Shown piece after piece: positions 1 to 7,221 of a stretch of 25,031 bases of DNA (positions are counted from its first letter, which is position 1; each line of letters starts with the position of its first letter). The stretch spans positions 1 through 25,031 of the IMG/VR virus record IMGVR_UViG_3300023443_000876, one strand, 5' to 3'. The DNA comes from a virus. The notes below the pieces were generated by a model. That model saw nothing but the letters and a program-made list of their open reading frames with translations. It was not told the DNA's origin and did not search any database. Made by a program: the position numbers and the translations under genes.

Positions 1-5
1 CAGCC

Positions 6-269
6 ATGAGAATAAGCGATTTAGTTATCCTAGTAGGAACTAACGGTAAAAGTGAAGCTATGGATGTAGGTGTAGCAGTAAACGGTGTAATTCAGCCACC
101 ATTAACTATAACTATTCAAACTAGTGAGGCAAATCAAGTTATACCAAGTACAGGATTTGTTGATGTAGCCATAGGTGAAAGAATTTCATTTTTTATAGAA
201 TCTTCTACTGGATCAGGAGATATTGAAATAATTAGCTTTGCGTGTCTAATGACTCAATTAGGATCATAA
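6..269 (+). CDS. Small beta-rich protein, possibly the end of a longer structural protein
   Basis: I do not recognise this 87-residue protein. It has no charged catalytic cluster and alternates short hydrophobic stretches with Ser/Thr/Gly turns (for example LTITIQTSE and ISFFIESSTGSG). That pattern is typical of beta-sandwich virion or fibre-tip modules. The frame stays open to the left edge of the window (GCC precedes the ATG), so the true start may lie outside and this may be a C-terminal fragment. The next gene starts 4 nt after its stop, suggesting one operon. A structural or fibre role is inferred from composition and from the structural genes found elsewhere in the window. Confidence 0.55.
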   Translation: MRISDLVILVGTNGKSEAMDVGVAVNGVIQPPLTITIQTSEANQVIPSTGFVDVAIGERISFFIESSTGSGDIEIISFACLMTQLGS

Positions 270-273
270 TAAA

Positions 274-636
274 TTGAATTATCGAGTATTTACTGACACG
301 CAAAATCCTAGACTCTTATCCAACTTTGAGAAACCAGTAGCACTAAAGCCAGGTATAGGGGATATAATACTAATTGGTGCATCATTTATTCCATGGGTAA
401 TAACTCGAGAGCAAGTAAATTCATTGATTCCACCCTTCTTTAGAATTTTAGAGGATGGGGTATCCCCCAGAATAACTGAAGAAGGCGACATTAGAGTGTT
501 GGAAGGACCAACACCTGATCTTTCTAAAGATACTTCCTTTGATTTCTTTGTGAGAGTTCAAAATACATCCCCTGATTCAGTATCACTAAGAAGAAGTGAT
601 GATAACGTTCAAAGAAAATTAAACATGTTTGGATAA
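274..636 (+). CDS. Hypothetical 120-residue protein
   Basis: Not recognised. The best start is the TTG four bases after the preceding stop. No signal peptide or membrane segment is visible. The first half is mixed hydrophobic/beta (GDIILIGASFIPWVI) and the second half is acidic and proline-containing, ending in RRSDDNVQRKLNMFG. Close spacing to the upstream gene suggests co-transcription and perhaps a role in the same structural module. Its last 18 bases overlap the 3' end of the minus-strand methyltransferase gene, so the two transcription units converge with no terminator between them. Confidence 0.55.
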   Translation: MNYRVFTDTQNPRLLSNFEKPVALKPGIGDIILIGASFIPWVITREQVNSLIPPFFRILEDGVSPRITEEGDIRVLEGPTPDLSKDTSFDFFVRVQNTSPDSVSLRRSDDNVQRKLNMFG

Positions 637-1818
637 TTTTATTAATTCAGCCTTTTTACCTGTAAAGTTTTGCCATCTAGTAATTATAACATCTATGTAT
701 CCAGGATCTATCTCCATTCCATAGCAGATTCTGTTTGTTTGCTCACAAGCTATTAGTGTACTCCCTGACCCTAAAAACGGATCATATACTATCATATCTT
801 TTTTTGTGCTTTCTATAATTAACTCTGCAATCATTTCGGGTGGTTTCATAGTGGGATGTAATTTGTTTGCAAGTGGTTTATCATATTCTAAAATATCGGT
901 TTTGAATCCACCATAGAATTTGTGTTGTCCCTTCCATCCATAAAAACATAATTCATGTTTTGGATTATGATCTAGTCTTCCCAATACATGATTGTTTTTA
1001 ATCCATATCAAAGTCTGGTGATATTTTATCTGGCATTCTTTAACCGCATCAAGTATTTCATTTGAACGTAAATTACTCATCCAAAAGTATATGGTATTAT
1101 ATTTTGAGAATGGTATGATTTCAAGAAAGCTTTTTGCAAATTTTTTATAATCTTGAATTGTAGAATCGTTGGCTAATGGTTTTTCTATTCTATTACCACC
1201 CAAGTTTTTGTTTAGTTCTGCATTCTTATTGCCATACTCTATTCCATATGGAGGATCAGTTTGTAATGAATCAACAGTTGAATCTTCTAATAATATACTA
1301 ACAGATTCCTTGTTGGTGCAATCTCCACATATCACTCTATGATTACCCATTTGATACACCTCACCTAGTTTACTCTTAGGCTCTGCAGGAACATCTGGGA
1401 TCTCATCATTCTCATCTAGGGTAATCCCCAAAATATCATTAAAATCAACTTGAAACTCTTCTAACTCTATCTGTGGTATTTCACCTAACAGAATCTTTAC
1501 GTTATCCATTACCCAAGGCGATTCATTAATCTGGTTATCCATGTACATGAATAATTTCTTTTGTGACTCTGAGAGATCCTCCAAGTAAATACATGGGACT
1601 AACTCCATATCCAATCTATATGCAGCTTCTAGTCTCCCATGGCCTGCCCAAATAATATTATCCTTATCTATCACTATAGGATCTTTGAATCCTACCATCT
1701 GGATTAACTTCATTAAATTATTAATCTGCTGTACAGGGTGCTCCTTTACGTTTAATTCATGTTTAACTAATTCCCCAATTTTTAATAATATGGGGGTGGG
1801 TATCTTTATCTCACTCAA
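619..1818 (-). CDS. ParB-like domain fused to a beta-class DNA methyltransferase
   Basis: An adenine-N6 or cytosine-N4 DNA methyltransferase. Residues 1 to about 85 form a ParB/sulfiredoxin-like domain with the signature AGHGRLEAA at 58-66. The methyltransferase follows: GEVYQMGNHRVICGDC at 152-167, catalytic DPPY at 188-191, a target-recognition stretch with HPTMKPPEM at 321-329, and the AdoMet-binding DPFLGSGST at 346-354. Catalytic motif before AdoMet motif is the beta-group order. The start codon is TTG at 1818. An upstream TATA-like ATATTTAA lies about 28 nt before it, consistent with a leaderless transcript. No restriction endonuclease is adjacent, so it is an orphan methylase that may shield viral DNA or mark it for packaging. 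Specificity cannot be read from sequence. The family call is secure; the biological role is inferred. Confidence 0.93.
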   Translation of the reverse strand: MSEIKIPTPILLKIGELVKHELNVKEHPVQQINNLMKLIQMVGFKDPIVIDKDNIIWAGHGRLEAAYRLDMELVPCIYLEDLSESQKKLFMYMDNQINESPWVMDNVKILLGEIPQIELEEFQVDFNDILGITLDENDEIPDVPAEPKSKLGEVYQMGNHRVICGDCTNKESVSILLEDSTVDSLQTDPPYGIEYGNKNAELNKNLGGNRIEKPLANDSTIQDYKKFAKSFLEIIPFSKYNTIYFWMSNLRSNEILDAVKECQIKYHQTLIWIKNNHVLGRLDHNPKHELCFYGWKGQHKFYGGFKTDILEYDKPLANKLHPTMKPPEMIAELIIESTKKDMIVYDPFLGSGSTLIACEQTNRICYGMEIDPGYIDVIITRWQNFTGKKAELIKLSKHV

Positions 1819-1840
1819 TACAAATAATCAGATTTGTATT
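1817..1840 (-). promoter_or_regulatory. Perfect inverted repeat over the methyltransferase start (candidate operator)
   Basis: Arms AATACAAAT (1817-1825) and ATTTGTATT (1832-1840) pair perfectly over 9 bp with a 6-nt centre. The repeat lies between the TATA-like box and the TTG start codon and overlaps that codon. A bound protein here would block transcription start, so autoregulation or repression of the methylase is plausible. If the region is transcribed, the RNA could also form a hairpin. Confidence 0.55.
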
Positions 1841-1850
1841 AGTTAAATAT
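1841..1850 (-). promoter_or_regulatory. TATA-like promoter of the methyltransferase gene
   Basis: On the minus strand this reads ATATTTAACT, centred about 28 nt upstream of the TTG start codon. That is the usual archaeal TATA spacing for a leaderless transcript. It adjoins the inverted repeat at 1817-1840. Confidence 0.45.
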
Positions 1851-1913
1851 GCATATTTCCCCATTTTTAGGGATTTTATACATGTAATACCACTAATTTC
1901 AACAAAGAGGTAA

Positions 1914-1945
1914 TTTTAATAACTTATTGTATAATTCTTAATAAC
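1914..1945 (+). promoter_or_regulatory. Promoter of the packaging operon
   Basis: TTTTAATAAC at 1914-1923 is a TATA-like box centred 29 nt before the ATG at 1947, predicting a leaderless mRNA. TTCTTAATAAC at 1935-1945, immediately before the ATG, matches half of the palindromic element seen upstream of the later structural operons. Confidence 0.45.
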
Positions 1946-1946
1946 A

Positions 1947-2333
1947 ATGAAACAAGAAGTAATGCAACGCAGAAATGACATTTCTCGTCTCATGGCAAAG
2001 TCTGTTGTAAGGCCTGAGGATATTGCCAAGAATTTAAAGATAAATGTAAAAACAGTTTATGAGGATTTTAAATATTTTAAAAATAACTCTAAAAAGTGGT
2101 TATACGGATATGCAAACGAAGGCTATGTGTTTGTCACAAGACAGACAATAGACTCTCTATACGATATTGAGTTAGAGTTACAACAACTCAGGCAAAACGC
2201 CAAAACACAAAACGACAAACTCAAAGTGATTAGAGAACTGCGTGAAACAATCAATACTCGATGGGTAATGCAGGGGGAGGGACCAACCATAATGGCACTA
2301 ATGAAAACTAATGAGCGTAAAATTACCACGTAA
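1947..2333 (+). CDS. Small terminase subunit-like HTH protein (TerS)
   Basis: Residues about 12-46 form a helix-turn-helix (RPEDIAKNLKINVKTVYEDF lies inside it), resembling the N-terminal DNA-binding domain of small terminases. A charged helical, coiled-coil-like segment follows (about 67-102) that would serve oligomerisation, and the tail is short. The 128-residue length and the position directly before the terminase ATPase gene, which it overlaps by 23 nt in another frame, support TerS. TerS recognises viral DNA and stimulates the large subunit. A plain transcription regulator is the main alternative, because the HTH alone is not specific and TerS proteins diverge strongly. Confidence 0.7.
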   Translation: MKQEVMQRRNDISRLMAKSVVRPEDIAKNLKINVKTVYEDFKYFKNNSKKWLYGYANEGYVFVTRQTIDSLYDIELELQQLRQNAKTQNDKLKVIRELRETINTRWVMQGEGPTIMALMKTNERKITT

Positions 2334-3369
2334 ACTTTTACAAATATTACAAAAGCAACAAGAAGAGCAAGATGGTAATAATTTTGACTCAAACTCCCTT
2401 TTAATCCCTCAAGAAATTCTTACAAAAATGAAGAATCTGCCCTTTTGGTGTGGAGATAATACAAAACACAAAGAGAACCCACAGTATTATACCGATTTTT
2501 GCTGTACTCAACATGTAGCAGGATTGCCTGTCCATCCAGCATTACACATTGAAATGCCCCCAACTCCATTCCAACTAGAATTCATAGAGGAGATAATCAA
2601 GGCAGTCACAAAACCCGAGGGTATGGACCAAACAGAGTGGGACAGACTAGCCCACATGTTTCATATTCTAAAGGGAAGGCAGATGGGATTTACAGAATTT
2701 GTATTGAGATTAATATTTCATTTCTGCTTTACCAGGTATGCGGATAATTCTAATATCGCAATAATTGCAGCAGTAAACGGCAATCTTGCTAGAAAGAACC
2801 TAAAACGGTTCATGAGGCTATTTACACATATTCGTAATGTAGTACCTAATGGAATCAAATCAAATATTGTGGAAATATACAATGGCATTCAGGTGGAGGC
2901 ATTCCCTGCATCAGAAGAAGCAATAACTGGATTAACAAAATTTGCAGCAGTATTCAAAGACGAATCAGCCAAATGGAAACTAGTAGATGACTCACCTGTG
3001 TTTAATTCCGTATTGCCCATTATACGTTCCAATGGTGCTGACTTGTATTTGGTATCAACATTCAAAGGTCCAATTAAAACATTTTATAAAATATGGCGAG
3101 ATAAGGATCCCGACTATACATTTTTGGAATATACCATAGAGCGAGCAGTGGGTAATCTTTACACAAAAGAGCAAGTCAATAACATGATGAATGCAAGTAC
3201 AGAAGATCCACAACAAGAATACATGTGCATTCCTACGAGTGGACGAGACTCTATTTTTGGAACAGTTACAAAAGATGACCAGCACGGAATGGATGAATGG
3301 GGTGTAGATGAAGAAGAAGATGATACACCAGAGAAAGAAGATGTAGGGTGGGAAGAGGTAACATCATAA
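2311..3369 (+). CDS. terL: Terminase large subunit, ATPase domain (split gene, part 1)
   Basis: The DNA-packaging motor ATPase. Residues 121-129 (KGRQMGFTE) are the terminase-type Walker A region. The hydrophobic strand before D217-E218 (FAAVFKDE, 211-218) is Walker B with its catalytic glutamate. YLVSTFKG at 246-253 is the coupling motif. An adenine-site glutamine is plausible around PTPFQLEF (85-92). The chain ends with an acidic tail, residues about 325-350, at the point where the nuclease domain normally begins. No nuclease residues are present here. They are in the next ORF, in the -1 frame, overlapping by 22 nt. The two ORFs together would give about 535 residues, a normal TerL length. 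The ATPase assignment is strong; whether a fused form is made is unknown. Confidence 0.88.
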   Translation: MSVKLPRKLLQILQKQQEEQDGNNFDSNSLLIPQEILTKMKNLPFWCGDNTKHKENPQYYTDFCCTQHVAGLPVHPALHIEMPPTPFQLEFIEEIIKAVTKPEGMDQTEWDRLAHMFHILKGRQMGFTEFVLRLIFHFCFTRYADNSNIAIIAAVNGNLARKNLKRFMRLFTHIRNVVPNGIKSNIVEIYNGIQVEAFPASEEAITGLTKFAAVFKDESAKWKLVDDSPVFNSVLPIIRSNGADLYLVSTFKGPIKTFYKIWRDKDPDYTFLEYTIERAVGNLYTKEQVNNMMNASTEDPQQEYMCIPTSGRDSIFGTVTKDDQHGMDEWGVDEEEDDTPEKEDVGWEEVTS

Positions 3370-3917
3370 AGTCTCTAAAGTTATTAATTGGTGATCCTGC
3401 AAAAAGTGGAGATGCGTTTGGTGTATTAGGATTACAGGGAACATGGCCTGAAAGAAAAATCTACATTAGACATGCAAAGCAGTTCTGGAATGAGCCATAT
3501 GGAATAGTTGCAAATCACTTTGTCACACTACAACATAAAGTAAAGCCTGACATGATGATACTAGAAAAGAACTTTGACTATGATGGTATATCAAAGGCAT
3601 TTGCACATTTACCAATTATCTATGTATCAACTACTGGGAATCTCACAGAACAGAATCGTTCCAAAGGATGGGCAGTAGACAAACCATACATGATAGACTG
3701 GCTCAAAACAGAATATACAAGACACACCATCCAATACCCTGCAAACAAATCTGCAGATATGGCAGAGCTGGTAAACCAACAAAATGAGATGGTAGGAATT
3801 ACTTTACCAACAGGGCATGTATCTTATAAGAGACAACGAAATCGTCATGATGATTTGTTTTTATGTAAATTAATTGGATGTAATGCGATTAGAATTTGGT
3901 GGGATCAACAGAGTTAA
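3348..3917 (+). CDS. terL: Terminase large subunit, RNase H-fold nuclease domain (split gene, part 2)
   Basis: The headful-packaging nuclease half of TerL, 189 residues. Metal-binding acidic residues expected of the fold are visible: D16 in LLIGDPAKSGD (with D22), E73 in MMILEKN, and D168/D169 in RHDDLF. This is the D...E...D order of terminase nucleases. The likely start is GTG at 3348, inside the end of the ATPase ORF. Its frame is open only from 3324, so any frameshift fusion must occur between 3324 and 3369. No good slippery heptamer is visible there. Translational coupling to give two interacting polypeptides is therefore as likely as a fused protein or a one-base lesion. The next gene but one is a degenerate copy of this domain. 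Confidence 0.85.
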   Translation: MGRGNIIKSLKLLIGDPAKSGDAFGVLGLQGTWPERKIYIRHAKQFWNEPYGIVANHFVTLQHKVKPDMMILEKNFDYDGISKAFAHLPIIYVSTTGNLTEQNRSKGWAVDKPYMIDWLKTEYTRHTIQYPANKSADMAELVNQQNEMVGITLPTGHVSYKRQRNRHDDLFLCKLIGCNAIRIWWDQQS

Positions 3918-3936
3918 TCTTAATAATTACTAAGAT

Positions 3937-4062
3937 ATGAAAAATAATATGAATGATGAAAATAGAATTATGGGAAGATACATACCATTTAATTTTAAAG
4001 CACCCATTCCCCACAAAGCTAATCCAGGTGAAATTATAATAGTAGAATTAAATAATGAATAA
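3937..4062 (+). CDS. 41-residue ORF between the two terminase nuclease copies
   Basis: A small ORF starting at ATG 3937 and ending with TAA at 4060-4062. It overlaps the start of the next gene (4055) by 8 nt. The peptide begins MKNNMNDENRIMGRYIPF and ends GEIIIVELNNE. It is not recognised. The tight overlap with the downstream gene and the TCTTAATAA element just upstream (3918-3926) argue that it is translated, perhaps only to couple translation of the next gene. It fills the only gap in the packaging operon. Confidence 0.5.
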   Translation: MKNNMNDENRIMGRYIPFNFKAPIPHKANPGEIIIVELNNE

Positions 4063-4774
4063 TGATACAATCGTAGCATTCTCTCACTCCAAACATAGAA
4101 ATCAATTTGGAATGGTTGGGATAGAGCTAGATGAAAAGGAAAAAACAGCATATGTAAGACTGGCAAAGCAATGGAGCAGAGATAACCTAAATCAAATACC
4201 ATCAGATGTCAAATCTATATACACAAAGATAAAATGGACTGACACCTTTGCTGATCAACTGATTGGTCAGTCCCTAATTAGAAACATCGAGCATACCGTA
4301 GGCTTTGTAATGCATACCATAACCACCCAGAAAAACCTCAAGGACCCTGAAGATATTGAAAAAATAAAAATAATGGACCAGACAGAAATGACTCAGTTAT
4401 TCTTGTCCCTAAAGCAGGATCATAAAATACAGTTCCCCCCAAACCCAACTGATACCATGAAAAAGCTAATGTCTCAGGTGGAGATGTTCACAGAGTACAC
4501 TACAGAGTCCGGTACCATCTCATATTATGCACCAGGAGATGAGTGGGATAATTTAACTCGAGCATTAATGATTTGTTGTTTTGCAGGAAGACACCACCTA
4601 CAGCATGGGGTCATGCCATTTATAATTCAGAAAGGCGTAACACCAGATAAACCAAAGCATCCATCATATGAAGAGGAATTGTTAGGTGAATTATTTGTAG
4701 ATCATAAGACTAGCTCAAAAATTAAAAACAACATGGATACATACAATATTTTTAAAAGTAGAAGGTATTTCTAA
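4055..4774 (+). CDS. Degenerate paralogue of the terminase nuclease domain
   Basis: This 239-residue protein aligns along its length with the nuclease ORF at 3348-3917. NQFGMVGIELDEKEKTAYVRLAKQW (read as two pieces, residues 16-24 and 25-40) matches DAFGVLGLQG and ERKIYIRHAKQF. The later stretch around IQFPPNPTDTM, LMSQVEMF and GTISYYAP matches IQYPANKSADM, LVNQQNEM and GHVSYKRQ. WDNLTRALMICC matches HDDLFLCKLIGC. The catalytic positions are mostly lost: D16 becomes S10, D22 becomes N16, and E73 falls on Gly/Gln. Only D165 of the final acidic pair remains. A C-terminal extension of about 65 residues is unique to this copy. It probably lacks nuclease activity and may be a structural or regulatory partner of the motor. 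The homology is seen directly; the role is inferred. Confidence 0.72.
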   Translation: MNNDTIVAFSHSKHRNQFGMVGIELDEKEKTAYVRLAKQWSRDNLNQIPSDVKSIYTKIKWTDTFADQLIGQSLIRNIEHTVGFVMHTITTQKNLKDPEDIEKIKIMDQTEMTQLFLSLKQDHKIQFPPNPTDTMKKLMSQVEMFTEYTTESGTISYYAPGDEWDNLTRALMICCFAGRHHLQHGVMPFIIQKGVTPDKPKHPSYEEELLGELFVDHKTSSKIKNNMDTYNIFKSRRYF

Positions 4775-4811
4775 TATTACACAATTCTAAAAACAATTAC
4801 CAAACTTTAAT

Positions 4812-4842
4812 TTCTTAATAAGAATATGATATTATTTTTATT
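4812..4842 (+). promoter_or_regulatory. Portal-operon promoter with TTCTTA-A-TAAGAA palindrome
   Basis: A perfect palindrome (arms TTCTTA and TAAGAA around one A, 4812-4824) is centred 45 nt before the portal ATG. The A/T-rich TATA-like stretch TATTATTTTTATTC (4829-4842) is centred about 28 nt before it. The same palindrome core recurs before three other structural operons, so it is a candidate activator or TFB-related site upstream of the TATA box. Confidence 0.5.
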
Positions 4843-4862
4843 CTAAATTTTATTGATTTTAA

Positions 4863-6569
4863 ATGATGGGCAAAAACAAAAAACAAGTAAAGCCCTTTGC
4901 AAGATCAGTACCAGCATTAGAGCTTGACCTTGATGTAAAGGCATTTACTGCAGGTCCCCAAAGATTTGCACAAGTTCCTTCTTGGGCAACAACTGGAATG
5001 CGTAAACCAACCACAAGACGAGGGCTTGAAACCAGCAAAGATTCAAAAGCATTAAAGAAAATTGCACCATTCAAAAACCTTACAATATACCCGTCAGTTG
5101 ATCCATCCCTCCCAGAAGAGCGAGCATTATGGAGGGTACTAATGAGAAATAATTGGGCTGTCCTCAAAGCCAATCAAATTTTACAACAACTAACCATACA
5201 AAAATCAACTAGGTCTGTCCTCCCCAGATTAAACCAGGAGATACGAGAAGAAGAGTTAGACACCTGGAGAACTGAAAAGATTGACGTTCCTTTACTAGGT
5301 GAGAAAATGACACCAGATGAAATTAGAATATGGATGGATGAGTACGCCACAACACTGGATTTGGATAGTTTAGTGTATGATGCGTTTCTCTTTGAGCGGG
5401 AACAGGGAAGGACTGCAATTGGAATGTTTCCTGAAACTAGAAATAAAAATGGACAATACGTTTTACCTGTAGCGTTACGATTAATCAGGCCAGACCTACT
5501 AAGAAGGCCTATAGTAAATTTTGATAATGGAGAACTTGTAGGAGTAGAAGTAACAGGACTATCATCAAATGGCTCATTGCTTGATGCTAATCGCTGTATC
5601 TATTTTAATAATTCAAAAAACCTGGAACTCTTTGGGGACTTTTATGGAGTCTCAGCAGTACAAGCCATCGATGACTTGGGGCAGGTACTACTAATCATAT
5701 ATGCAAGAGATTTGATAAATGCTGCAAATAGAACATGGAGGACACCAAACATTTACCAGCATGATTTACCAACCTCAAAATATTCAGAAGCCAAAGCAAT
5801 CCTTGAGGATTTTAATGCAGATATTGCCAATGTTGGAAACGCGGATGTATCAGTACCGCATTCAGTAAGTGTAGTTAGTGGGGCTACTAATTCTGGGAAT
5901 ATTTCAGCTTTATTGGAAATTGAGCGGACATGTATAGAGGGAATTGCTGGGTATAACCACGTTCCATTGTTCCAGTTATCAAAGGGGGTTACTGGAAATA
6001 TGGGAGGAAATGCCAACAGAGAGGAAAATGATTCTCTACTAAATGATGAGATTAAACCATCTCAGGAAAGATATGAAAAGACGTTAGAAAACCAGTTCTA
6101 TGATAGAATATTAGCTATACTATTCATGGTAGAGCCTGAGGATATAAATCAAGTTCCAGTAAAAATTACACAAAACTATGAAAAGCCAGTCTTTGCTACA
6201 GAGATTCCCCCTGAGGAATGGAATATTATGATGCAGCTAGTGGATAATGGATTTACCACAATGGAGTTGGTAATGGAGAGATACGGATTACGTGACATGA
6301 TGAAAGATTCCCCAACTCAGGGAACTGATACATCCCCTACAAGAAAGACATGGGAAAAACAGAATCACTCCACATGGGGGAACAGAGGGAACAGTTGGCA
6401 TACCCCCTCCACATGGGGAAATGACAGGCCAGAACTTGCCAAAAACTGGCACACACATGGAAACCAATGGAGTGAGATTCAACAAAATAAGATAGATGTG
6501 CTAAAGGTAGCAAAGGAGCATCTTGAAATTCAAAACAAAATATCCAAAAAGAAACTATCCCGACAATAA
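4863..6569 (+). CDS. Portal protein
   Basis: The dodecameric portal through which DNA enters the head. The 568-residue length is typical. The call rests on the position after the terminase and before a MuF-like gene, and on portal-like features. Those are an N-terminal clip/wing-type region with a conserved-looking FEREQGRTAIGMF segment, the LRLIRPDLLRRP strand-turn, and a long helical stem region (about 265-300). The stretch KGVTGNMGGNANREENDSLL (about 373-392) is the loop-and-helix region that commonly precedes the portal C-terminal part. The C-terminus carries an unusual Trp/His-rich stretch (W497, W505, W512, W518, W529, W536), followed by a lysine-rich helix. ATG at 4863 is chosen; a second ATG follows at once. 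The transcript is probably leaderless. Confidence 0.82.
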   Translation: MMGKNKKQVKPFARSVPALELDLDVKAFTAGPQRFAQVPSWATTGMRKPTTRRGLETSKDSKALKKIAPFKNLTIYPSVDPSLPEERALWRVLMRNNWAVLKANQILQQLTIQKSTRSVLPRLNQEIREEELDTWRTEKIDVPLLGEKMTPDEIRIWMDEYATTLDLDSLVYDAFLFEREQGRTAIGMFPETRNKNGQYVLPVALRLIRPDLLRRPIVNFDNGELVGVEVTGLSSNGSLLDANRCIYFNNSKNLELFGDFYGVSAVQAIDDLGQVLLIIYARDLINAANRTWRTPNIYQHDLPTSKYSEAKAILEDFNADIANVGNADVSVPHSVSVVSGATNSGNISALLEIERTCIEGIAGYNHVPLFQLSKGVTGNMGGNANREENDSLLNDEIKPSQERYEKTLENQFYDRILAILFMVEPEDINQVPVKITQNYEKPVFATEIPPEEWNIMMQLVDNGFTTMELVMERYGLRDMMKDSPTQGTDTSPTRKTWEKQNHSTWGNRGNSWHTPSTWGNDRPELAKNWHTHGNQWSEIQQNKIDVLKVAKEHLEIQNKISKKKLSRQ

Positions 6570-6576
6570 TAATTAA

Positions 6577-7170
6577 ATGTCAGCCAAAGTAGAAACAGAA
6601 AATGAGCGTTTCATAAAATCATTGTTATCTTCAGGGTTTGCAGTTGGTACGGCATCCCTGGTGTTAAATAATTTATCAGGCAATCAGGGACTCATTAGAA
6701 TTATAGGCTCTGGGACTAATTTCACCCTCTCAGACAGACAGTCAAGTGTATTCACAAAAGCATTAACTGATGCAGGACTCTCAAAAAAACTATCCATAGA
6801 TGTAACTCAATCAGTCCAGCTAGTAGAGTTAAAGAATCCGCCAAATATTCCCAAAGTAAAAGGTATAACTAATTCAGCCTTTACTAATGCTTTAATCTCT
6901 GGGGGACTAGCTGTATCGTTTTCAAAGATACTCACCACTGCACTAAATGATGATGAGCAAATAGTCAGTTTGGTTTCCCAAAAGAAACGCCCAGTAATAT
7001 TCATGACACAGCGAGACAACAAGGTAGATGACATTATCTGTCTTCCCTTAGAGGGAGTAGTGTATTCCATAGATGATGTAAAAAGAATAAAAATTCCCAG
7101 TCAGACTCATCCTAACTGCAGATGTTTTTATCTGGATGGAGTGACAGGTGAGAACCTTGGACAATTTTAA
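6577..7170 (+). CDS. MuF-like head morphogenesis protein
   Basis: The C-terminal signature of the phage Mu gpF / SPP1 gp7 minor head family is clear: R146-D-N-K ... C155 ... then IKIPSQTHPNCRC, with H178, C181 and C183. These proteins bind the portal, are packaged in small numbers, and help start head assembly or DNA ejection. At 197 residues it is short. Before the MuF region, three weakly repeated helical units are visible: FIKSLLSSGFAV (12-23), FTKALTDAGLSK (59-70) and FTNALISGGLAV (102-113). Each is spaced by about 43-47 residues. The gene follows the portal by 7 nt and is certainly co-transcribed with it. Confidence 0.78.
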   Translation: MSAKVETENERFIKSLLSSGFAVGTASLVLNNLSGNQGLIRIIGSGTNFTLSDRQSSVFTKALTDAGLSKKLSIDVTQSVQLVELKNPPNIPKVKGITNSAFTNALISGGLAVSFSKILTTALNDDEQIVSLVSQKKRPVIFMTQRDNKVDDIICLPLEGVVYSIDDVKRIKIPSQTHPNCRCFYLDGVTGENLGQF

Positions 7171-7192
7171 ATTTTCATTTCAAAACAAAACC

Positions 7193-7206
7193 TTAATTAT
7201 AATATG
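7193..7206 (+). promoter_or_regulatory. Internal TATA-like promoter before the prohead protease gene
   Basis: TTAATTATAATATG is centred about 23 nt upstream of the ATG at 7222. This spacing predicts a leaderless transcript and allows the protease/scaffold segment to be expressed separately from the portal operon. Confidence 0.4.
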
Positions 7207-7221
7207 TGACAATTATTCATC

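Noticed and set aside
3324-3369. Programmed -1 frameshift at the terminase junction
   Set aside because: No X-XXY-YYZ heptamer in the zero frame was found in the possible window; kept as an open question rather than called.
274-4062. Weak likeness between the 41-residue peptide (3937) and the N-terminal part of the 120-residue protein (274), both with P-x-x-x-K-x-x-x-G-(D/E)-I-I
   Set aside because: Only about 15 scattered positions in hydrophobic strands; not enough for a duplication claim.
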